A stretch of 26,097 nucleotides of DNA from DAOUBF01 sp034432795 (GTDB lineage Bacteria; Chloroflexota; Anaerolineae; DSLN01): contig DAOUBF010000039.1 in assembly GCA_034432795.1 (NCBI GenBank), forward strand, positions 1-26,097. Reading direction: 5' to 3'. Below, in pieces: positions 21,210 to 26,097 of the stretch (position 1 is the first letter of the stretch; every line of letters begins with the position of its first letter). The position numbers were made by a program, and so were the translations under genes. Under the pieces are notes generated by a model. It saw only the letters and a program-made list of their open reading frames with translations. It did no database searches and was not told where the DNA came from.

Positions 21210-21866
21210 ATGAGCATACGAAGCCTTCTCGCCTGGGCCGTCGCCTTCGCGGTTCTGCTGACCGCTGCCTGCAATACCCTGCCCCCCCTCCCCGCCGCCC
21301 TTGTCGCACCCGCCGATCCAGACAGAACGCCGCCCGACTGGCCTTACGCCCAAGGCAAAACGCTCGGCCCTATAGACGCACCGGTGGTCATTGAGGAATA
21401 CGCCGATTTTCAATGCCCCTGGTGCGCCAAATTCGCCACCGGCGCGCTCCACGATCTGGAGGACACCTACATAAGACCAGGCACAGGACAGGTGCGCTTT
21501 ATCTTTCGCCACATGGCCGTCCTGGGCCCGGCCTCGCAGACCGCCGCCGAGGCCGCTGAATGCGCCAATGAACAGGGGCAGTTCTGGCCCTATGCCGACC
21601 AACTGTATGCCAAGCAGCGCACGCCCGGCCTCCTCAGCCCCAACGGCCTGAAACAACTCGCTGCCGACATCGGCCTGGATACAGCGGCGTTCAACGCCTG
21701 TCTGGACTCGCGGCGCTACCAGCAGGTCGTGGAACAGGAGACCCGGCAGGGACAGGCACGGGGCGTCCGCTATACGCCCACATTCATCGTCAACGGCCAG
21801 GTGCTTGTAGGCGCCGTCAGCCTTGCTCAACTCAGCCGGCTGATTGCGTCGGGGAGCGGCGACTGA
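21210..21866 (+). CDS. DsbA/BdbD-like thioredoxin-fold lipoprotein
   Basis: Predicted 218-residue extracytoplasmic thiol-disulfide oxidoreductase. Residues 1-20 form a lipoprotein signal (LLTAAC, lipidated Cys 21). A Pro-rich spacer leads to a DsbA-type thioredoxin domain from about residue 48, beginning GPIDAPVVIEEYADFQCPWC with active-site C69 and C72. A helical insertion at about 105-165 is followed by the cis-proline segment VRYTPTFIVNGQVLVGA. This matches the BdbD/DsbA-like group (Thioredoxin_4) that introduces or isomerises disulfides outside the membrane. No partner BdbC/DsbB or VKOR is in the window. Its last 40 bases overlap antisense with the convergent metal-receptor gene. The ATG at 21210 is the only sensible start. 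Confidence 0.9.
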   Translation: MSIRSLLAWAVAFAVLLTAACNTLPPLPAALVAPADPDRTPPDWPYAQGKTLGPIDAPVVIEEYADFQCPWCAKFATGALHDLEDTYIRPGTGQVRFIFRHMAVLGPASQTAAEAAECANEQGQFWPYADQLYAKQRTPGLLSPNGLKQLAADIGLDTAAFNACLDSRRYQQVVEQETRQGQARGVRYTPTFIVNGQVLVGAVSLAQLSRLIASGSGD

Positions 21867-22705
21867 CGCCATCCGTGAAGCAACGCGGGCAGTTCCTGCA
21901 GCGCCTGCCCCAGCCGTGTCCCATGCCAGGTGATCAGGCTGCCATCCACCAGCAGAATCCGCCCATTCCGCACCGCCGGGACCTGGGTATAGTTTGCAAA
22001 GGCGGCCATGTCCGCTTCAGTAAATGCATACGGCTCGCTGGGCAACAGGATCAGGTCGGGTGCAAGCGCGGCCATTTCGTCCAGCGTCACGCGCGGATAG
22101 CGCGTATCGCGCCCGGCGTAGCGGGGGTCAGCGGAGGGCGGTATTCGCCCCAGGTCAGCCGCCAGGGGATAGCGGCGCCGGCGCCCGGCGAAGATGTTGG
22201 CCGCGCCGCAGGTCGCCAGCAGGTCATGGGCATAGGTCTCGGCGTTGAAGGTCATCCAGGGGTCGCGCCAGATCGGGCAGAAGACGCGCACAGGGGGGAC
22301 CTGCCTGGCCCAGGCCAGCGTCTGTTCATAGAGACGCTCCAGCGCCGCGATGCGCGGCGCTGCGTCCTCCTCAACCCCAGCCCAACGCGCCAATTCCCAG
22401 AGCAGGTCAAGCGCCTGACGCACCGTGCGGGGGAAGCTGACAAGAACCCGGACGCCCGCTGCCTGGAGCGCGGCCACGTCCGCCGGACGGTTCTCCTCCT
22501 GGTTGGTGATGACCAGATCAGGCTTCAACGCCAGGATACGGGCGATGTCCGGGTTCTTCGTGCCGCCAACGGCGGGGACGGCGTTTACCTGTGGCGCGGG
22601 ATGGACGCAGTACACCGTCCGGCCGACCACTTTATGGCCCGCGCCCAGGTCAAACAGGCTCTCCGTGACGCTGGGGACGAGCGAGACGATGCGCTCAACA
22701 CCCAT
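21827..22705 (-). CDS. Helical-backbone metal receptor (BtuF/FhuD-like) protein lacking a signal peptide
   Basis: Predicted 292-residue protein of the Peripla_BP_2 (class III binding protein) family. These bind cobalamin, haem or siderophores between two Rossmann-like lobes joined by a long helix. Typical segments are RIVSLVPSVTESLFDLGAG at the N-terminus, NPDIARILALKPDLVITNQEEN, and LDEMAALAPDLILLPSEPYAF with VRNGRILLVDGSLITWHGTR near the end. No signal peptide or lipobox is present and no ABC permease or ATPase is nearby, so it is either cytoplasmic or exported in another way. It starts 6 bases after the quinone oxidoreductase gene ends, which makes an operon. Its 3' end overlaps the convergent DsbA-like gene by 40 bases. 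Confidence 0.85.
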   Translation of the reverse strand: MGVERIVSLVPSVTESLFDLGAGHKVVGRTVYCVHPAPQVNAVPAVGGTKNPDIARILALKPDLVITNQEENRPADVAALQAAGVRVLVSFPRTVRQALDLLWELARWAGVEEDAAPRIAALERLYEQTLAWARQVPPVRVFCPIWRDPWMTFNAETYAHDLLATCGAANIFAGRRRRYPLAADLGRIPPSADPRYAGRDTRYPRVTLDEMAALAPDLILLPSEPYAFTEADMAAFANYTQVPAVRNGRILLVDGSLITWHGTRLGQALQELPALLHGWRQSPLPDAISRLS

Positions 22706-22711
22706 ATTGGA

Positions 22712-23680
22712 TCACGGGATCAACAAGACTTTCCCCTTTGTCCTGCGCTCTTCCAGGTAGCGATGCGCCTGGGCAGCTTCGGCCAGGGGAAACACCTGGT
22801 CAATACGCACCTTAAGCTGGCCGTTCGCCAGCCAGGTGAACAGGTCGTTGGCCCGCCACAGGAGTTCGGCGCGGTCGGCGATATAAGGCCCCAGGCTGGG
22901 ACGGGTCAGGAAGAGCGATCCTTTGACGTTTAGAATCTGGGGGTCAAGGGGGGGCACCCGCCCGCTGGACTGGCCGAAGAGGACCATCATGCCGCGTGGC
23001 CTCAGGCAATTCAGGCTCTTGTCAAAGGTGGCCTGACCCACCGAGTCATACACCACATCCACCCCCCTGCCACCGGTCAGCCGCTTTACCTCGGCTTCAA
23101 AGTCGGCCTCCGTGTACACAATGACCTCATCCGCGCCCGATTCTCGCGCCAGGCGGGCCTTCTCCTCGGTGGAGACCGTGCCGATGACGCGCGCGCCGCG
23201 CTGCTTGGCTATCTGCACCAGGAGATGGCCGACGCCTCCGGCAGCGGCATGAACCAGCGCCACATCACCCGGCTTAAGGGGGTACGTGCTGTGGGTCAGG
23301 TAGTGCGCCGTCAGCCCCTGGAGCATGACCGCCGCTGCCTGGCGGATGTCCACGCCCTCCGGCACACGCACCAGCTTCCAGGCCGGAACGACAGCGTATT
23401 CGGCATAGGCCCCCTGGTGCGAGGCATAGACCACCCGGTCGCCCGGCTCAAGGGCCTCTACGCCCGGCCCAACTGCATCCACCACCCCGGCGGCCTCGCC
23501 GCCGAGGATGAGGGGCAAGGGCAGGGGATACTGCCCGGTGCGCTGGTAAATATCAATGAAGTTGACACCGCTGGCCTGGATTTTCACGCGGGCCTCCCCT
23601 GGCCCCGGCTCCGGCAGGGGCACCTCCTCCAGCCGCAGCACCTCCAGGCCGCCATACTCATGGATACGAACCGCTCGCAT
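22712..23680 (-). CDS. Quinone oxidoreductase (zeta-crystallin/QOR type)
   Basis: Predicted 322-residue zinc-independent medium-chain dehydrogenase/reductase, probably an NADPH:quinone or enone reductase. Family features are the N-terminal MRAVRIHEYGGLEVLRLEEVP, NFIDIYQRTGQYPLPLPLILGGEAAG, the Rossmann motif HAAAGGVGHLLVQIAKQRGARVIGT (about residues 144-168) and DVVYDSVGQATFDKSL. Catalytic zinc ligands are absent, as expected for QOR. The ATG at 23680 has a near-perfect AGGAGGT ribosome site 7 bases upstream; an ATG six codons earlier is less likely. It heads an operon with the metal-receptor-like gene. It may detoxify quinones or reactive enones. Confidence 0.93.
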   Translation of the reverse strand: MRAVRIHEYGGLEVLRLEEVPLPEPGPGEARVKIQASGVNFIDIYQRTGQYPLPLPLILGGEAAGVVDAVGPGVEALEPGDRVVYASHQGAYAEYAVVPAWKLVRVPEGVDIRQAAAVMLQGLTAHYLTHSTYPLKPGDVALVHAAAGGVGHLLVQIAKQRGARVIGTVSTEEKARLARESGADEVIVYTEADFEAEVKRLTGGRGVDVVYDSVGQATFDKSLNCLRPRGMMVLFGQSSGRVPPLDPQILNVKGSLFLTRPSLGPYIADRAELLWRANDLFTWLANGQLKVRIDQVFPLAEAAQAHRYLEERRTKGKVLLIP

Positions 23681-23782
23681 AGACTGACCTCCTGACACTC
23701 AGGCAATGGGAAGATACAGATACAGGCAGAGTGTGCCCTGCCATGCGCTTACTTTATCAGGTAAATAGATGGCATTGGATCA

Positions 23783-23830
23783 CCGCACCGTTTACGGTGC
23801 GGCGTAAAGGCACGGTGTGCCGCGCCCTTA
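23783..23830. repeat. Composite double-hairpin repeat, second copy
   Basis: CCGCACCGT-TT-ACGGTGCGG (23783-23802, perfect 9-bp stem) runs into CGTAAAGGCACGG followed by TGTGCCGCGCCCTTAC, a degenerate GTAGGGGCGCAG-type palindrome. The order matches 12721-12770. It would lie in the leader of the quinone oxidoreductase mRNA if the TATAAT at 23845-23850 is used. Confidence 0.65.
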
Positions 23831-23844
23831 CACTGCAGCAGAGC

Positions 23845-23850
23845 ATTATA
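23845..23850 (-). promoter_or_regulatory. Possible -10 box for the quinone oxidoreductase operon
   Basis: The minus strand reads TATAAT (23850-23845). The -35 position (TTTCCC, 23873-23868) is weak. It would give a leader of about 160 bases containing the double hairpin. No better promoter is seen closer to the gene. Confidence 0.35.
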
Positions 23851-23963
23851 ACAAAAATAGTGATGAGGGGAAATCCCCAGCGTATGGCAGGGCATCGGTC
23901 TAATTCAAAGGTGCGTTCCCCCTATCTGGGAAGGGGATAGCCAAATGCATCGGTGGGGAGGAG

Positions 23964-23994
23964 GGGAGGGGCAGGTCCGGGACCTGCCCCTCCC
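23964..23994 (-). terminator. Strong hairpin after the SIMPL-domain gene
   Basis: GGGAGGGGCAGGTC (23964-23977), loop CGG, GACCTGCCCCTCCC (23981-23994): a perfect 14-bp stem 9 bases past the stop codon of the minus-strand SIMPL gene. There is no T-tract on the minus-strand side, as with other hairpins in this window. Confidence 0.6.
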
Positions 23995-24003
23995 AGCTAC
24001 CGG

Positions 24004-24759
24004 CTAGCGAATGGCGAAGACGATTTGCACCTGGGCGTTGAACTCCAGTTCGCCCGGCTGCACCGGCACCGGTGCGCTGCCGGGTGCAGCCATAGCCACA
24101 TCCTGACGATACAAGATCGGCGGCGGGCTGACTGTCTCGCTGATAGAGAGCACGTCGCCGAGCTGGACGCCGGCTTTCGCTGCCAGCGCCTGGGCGCGCG
24201 CCCTGGCGTCCTCAACCGCGTTCTCCTCGGCCTGGAGTTGCAGCCGGTTGGGATTGGCCACGCCGAAGCTGATGCCATAGACCTGATTCGCCCCGGCGCT
24301 CACAACGGCATCCAGGACTGCGCCCACCTTCTCCAGGTCGCGCACGGTCACGCGCACCATGTTGGAGGCGACGTACTGAATGGGCCTGAGCAGTTCACCG
24401 TTCGGCCCGCGCTGCTGGTCAGCATAGAGGCTGAAGTTCGCCGTCTGAATATCCTGATCGGCGATGCCCGCGTTCTTGAGCGCGGCCAGGACGGCGTTCA
24501 TGCGCTGTGTGTTCTCGCTCACCGCCGCCTCCGCCGACTCGTTTCGGGTTTCTACCCCCACCTGAACAATGGCCATATCAGGCCGGGCCGTGACCTTACC
24601 GTTGCCCACGACGGTGATGGCGCGAGGCGGGGCCTCGGCGGGGGCCTGGACCGCGCCGGTTGAGGCGTTGGCCACGCCCCGCCATGCCCATCCGACCACG
24701 CCTGCCAGGAGCAGCGCCGGGATGAGCGCCAAAACGATCCAACGACTTGTGTTTGACAT
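24004..24759 (-). CDS. SIMPL-domain (DUF541) exported protein
   Basis: Predicted 251-residue protein with an N-terminal signal anchor or signal peptide (residues 8-27, hydrophobic), then a linker and a SIMPL/DUF541 domain at about residues 45-250. It begins with the typical RAITVVGNGKVTARPDMAIVQVGVET. It ends with the conserved SPPPILYRQDVAMAAP and LEFNAQVQIVFAI strands. The family includes E. coli YggE, linked to oxidative-stress tolerance, and forms outer-surface or periplasmic assemblies of unknown biochemical function. The ATG at 24759 has GGAGGAG 8 bases upstream. It is monocistronic, followed by a 14-bp-stem hairpin, and 207 bases downstream of the Gmad2 lipoprotein gene. Confidence 0.92.
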   Translation of the reverse strand: MSNTSRWIVLALIPALLLAGVVGWAWRGVANASTGAVQAPAEAPPRAITVVGNGKVTARPDMAIVQVGVETRNESAEAAVSENTQRMNAVLAALKNAGIADQDIQTANFSLYADQQRGPNGELLRPIQYVASNMVRVTVRDLEKVGAVLDAVVSAGANQVYGISFGVANPNRLQLQAEENAVEDARARAQALAAKAGVQLGDVLSISETVSPPPILYRQDVAMAAPGSAPVPVQPGELEFNAQVQIVFAIR

Positions 24760-24833
24760 GGTTTTATCTCCTCCGTACTCCTTAACTCTACTCTATCCCA
24801 TAGACGCCCGTCCTGGCGTATAAGTTCCCGTTC

Positions 24834-24902
24834 CGCTCTGTTGCAAACAGAGGCGAAAGGTGTGCCACATTGGGGATAGGGAGGACTCCACCGTTTACGG
24901 TG
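24834..24902. repeat. Two small palindromes between the Gmad2 and SIMPL genes
   Basis: CTCTGTT-GCA-AACAGAG (24836-24852, 7-bp stem) and CACCGT-TT-ACGGTG (24889-24902, 6-bp stem). The second matches the first half of the composite repeat at 23783-23802. Both lie downstream of the minus-strand Gmad2 lipoprotein gene and may end or stabilise its mRNA. No other feature is seen in 24760-24966. Confidence 0.5.
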
Positions 24903-24966
24903 CGGTGGGCCAATGCCATCTGTTTATGGCTGTCTTCGCAATAGAGCGCCCCGTTCTCTCCGCTGT

Positions 24967-25836
24967 TCAAGGGGTCAATCTCACCTCTACCGAGGCCAGG
25001 TGCACGATGCCGCCATCGCGCGGGCTGGTGTCATAGACGACAATGCGGCCCGGCCCGGCGGCGGTGATACGGTAGGTGAGGGTGAAGCTGAACGGGCCGC
25101 GCTGCCCGGCGTCGGCCTGGATGATGGTGGAGCCGGTGGCAATGACGTTGCCCATCTCGTCCTGGATCATGGCGTTCAGGTGTTGCTCAAACGTGGGTGC
25201 GGCCTCGCCGGTGATGGTCACAGTGGGCGTCAGGCTGGCGCCGGGCGCGGGGGAGTGGATGACAACGGCCTCCAGAGGTGAACCGCTGTCAGCGATGCCT
25301 GGCGTGGCTTCGCCTGAGGGTTTGAGCCGCACTTCTACCGAGTTCAGGTGAGTGATGCTGCCATCGCGGGCGCTCACGCTGTAGATGATAATGCGGCCGG
25401 GCTGCTCACTGTCCACGCGGAAGGGGACATCGGCGCGGTAGCGCCCGCGCTGGCCGGTATCGGCCTCAATCTGCGCCGCGCCCTGGCCGACGACGTTACC
25501 TTCTGCGTCCAGGATGTGGATGCTCAACGATTGCTCAAAGGTTGGGTCGGCTTCGCCCTCAATATGGACCGGGCTGACGACGCCCGCCGCGACCTTCGGC
25601 TCGGCGATCACAATCGCCTCAACGATAGGGCCTGGGCCGCCCTCGGTTGGGGATGGGAGCGGCGTCCCTACCGGGGCGGTTGTGACACTGATGGGCTGGG
25701 GTGTGTGCGTTGGCGGCGGCTGAGGCGTCGCAGCTTGTGTCGGCGCCGGTGGGCTGGCCGTTGGCCGGGCGGCCGGGCCGCACCCGGCCAGGACAAGACC
25801 CAGCGCCAGGATGAGGGCAGATAACGCGCGTACCAT
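24967..25836 (-). CDS. Lipoprotein with two tandem Gmad2 immunoglobulin-like domains
   Basis: Predicted 289-residue surface lipoprotein. Its signal ends with LVLAGC (lipidated Cys 19), and a Thr/Pro-rich unstructured linker follows at 20-68. Two homologous domains of about 100 residues (about 71-172 and 188-288) make up the rest. Both contain P-TFEQ-L, a D-G-N-V segment, an AD-GQRG motif, PGRI-(I/V)-Y and (R)DG-I-HL-SVEVRL, the hallmark of Gmad2 domains known from spore-germination and envelope proteins. The ATG at 25836 follows a GGAGGAGAGAG purine run and a TATACT promoter. The upstream in-frame extension toward 26037 lacks a signal and is rejected. The role is probably structural or in binding at the cell surface; no partner gene is evident. 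Confidence 0.88.
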   Translation of the reverse strand: MVRALSALILALGLVLAGCGPAARPTASPPAPTQAATPQPPPTHTPQPISVTTAPVGTPLPSPTEGGPGPIVEAIVIAEPKVAAGVVSPVHIEGEADPTFEQSLSIHILDAEGNVVGQGAAQIEADTGQRGRYRADVPFRVDSEQPGRIIIYSVSARDGSITHLNSVEVRLKPSGEATPGIADSGSPLEAVVIHSPAPGASLTPTVTITGEAAPTFEQHLNAMIQDEMGNVIATGSTIIQADAGQRGPFSFTLTYRITAAGPGRIVVYDTSPRDGGIVHLASVEVRLTP

Positions 25837-25873
25837 GCTTTTCTCTCTCCTCCTTACTTCGGTGCAGATGGAT

Positions 25874-25902
25874 AGTATAATCCCAAAAAAGACGGATGAC
25901 CA
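25874..25902 (-). promoter_or_regulatory. Promoter of the Gmad2 lipoprotein gene
   Basis: Minus strand: TGGTCA (25902-25897, 4 of 6), 17-base spacer, TATACT (25879-25874, 5 of 6). The leader is about 30 bases and contains the purine-rich ribosome site. Confidence 0.5.
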
Positions 25903-26097
25903 CAGGGGGTTGTTCCCGATCCCCGGGTGTATTCCATATTGGGGGCCGCCCTGCGGTTGACTGCCAGCAGGCGTCCCGTGAGGGGAACCGCGCCTGACAG
26001 GCCGGGGGCCGGGCGCCCCCCGACATGGGATGGGCAAGGCGGGATAGAATAGCCTGTAGGGCGGCTTTCCATAGCCGCCAAAGAGCGGCAGCCGTAT
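25903..26097. other. Right-edge intergenic stretch
   Basis: No gene is supported. GC-rich short inverted runs occur (GGCCGGGGGCCGGGCGCCCCCC near 26001-26020 and GGGCGGCTTTCC/AGCCGCC near 26058-26080). A plus-strand TAGAAT near 26044 could be a -10 box for a gene beyond the window. Confidence 0.35.

Larger units (their letters stand above)
23681..24003. other. 323-base gene-free stretch with repeats and a promoter
   Basis: No gene is supported. From left to right it contains the leader of the quinone oxidoreductase gene, a composite double-hairpin repeat (23783-23830), a minus-strand TATAAT (23845-23850), the complementary runs GGGGAAATCCCC (23867-23878) and CCCCCTATC/GGGGATAG near 23921-23940, and a strong hairpin (23964-23994) after the SIMPL gene. 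Confidence 0.5.

Noticed and set aside
23964..23994. Possible cobalamin riboswitch upstream of the metal-receptor operon
   Set aside because: The sequence is a simple 14-bp hairpin 280 bases from the operon start, lacks a multi-helix core and the B12-box context, and fits better as the 3'-end hairpin of the SIMPL gene.
25837..26037. N-terminal extension of the Gmad2 lipoprotein in the same open frame
   Set aside because: The extension lacks a ribosome site and signal peptide and runs through the promoter, whereas starting at 25836 gives a clean lipoprotein signal.
1..26097. Insertion sequences, prophage, toxin-antitoxin, defence systems, tRNA or rRNA genes
   Set aside because: Reading both strands gave no transposase, integrase, phage, restriction, toxin or antitoxin family, and no tRNA-like cloverleaf or rRNA segment.

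Overview
The window is a high-GC bacterial chromosome segment with 21 protein genes, no RNA genes, no CRISPR array and no transposase. Gene content suggests a member of the Chloroflexota, possibly a thermophile of the Anaerolineae or a related class. The pointers are a two-domain protein disulfide oxidoreductase, an RNA 3'-phosphate cyclase, several GAF/HisKA sensor kinases, a SIMPL-domain protein, Gmad2 lipoproteins and many intergenic palindromes. This assignment is inference from gene families, not a database match.

Left part (1-3.8 kb, minus strand): an operon for an 8-oxoguanine deaminase-like amidohydrolase, a YgeY-type M20 hydrolase and a CPBP membrane protease, which looks like purine or nucleobase-derivative catabolism. 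It is divergent from a membrane sensor kinase/NarL-type regulator pair (3.8-6.3 kb). A CopD-like membrane protein, rtcA and rnz (two RNA 3'-end enzymes) follow. They converge on a second signalling pair (9.1-11.2 kb, minus strand): a stand-alone receiver and a REC-GAF-histidine kinase.

Middle part (11.2-18.9 kb, plus strand): a long repeat-filled intergenic region, an aldo/keto reductase, then a putative envelope-stress/redox block. This block holds a secreted Met/Gly-rich protein, an OmpR-type regulator, a sensor kinase whose extracytoplasmic loop carries the same Met-Met-Gly motifs, a disulfide oxidoreductase overlapping an OsmC peroxidase, and an SLC13 permease with two RCK_C domains. This is the most interesting neighbourhood of the window.

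Right part (18.9-26.1 kb): a YfcE-like phosphoesterase, a GH1 beta-glycosidase, a DsbA-like lipoprotein convergent with and overlapping a metal-receptor-fold protein, a quinone oxidoreductase, a SIMPL-domain protein and a lipoprotein with two Gmad2 domains.

Two window-wide themes stand out. First, several genes have a TATAAT-like box only 6-11 bases before the start codon, so their mRNAs should be leaderless or nearly so. Second, families of short palindromic repeats sit at gene ends and in several cases supply the last codons or the stop codon of the gene.
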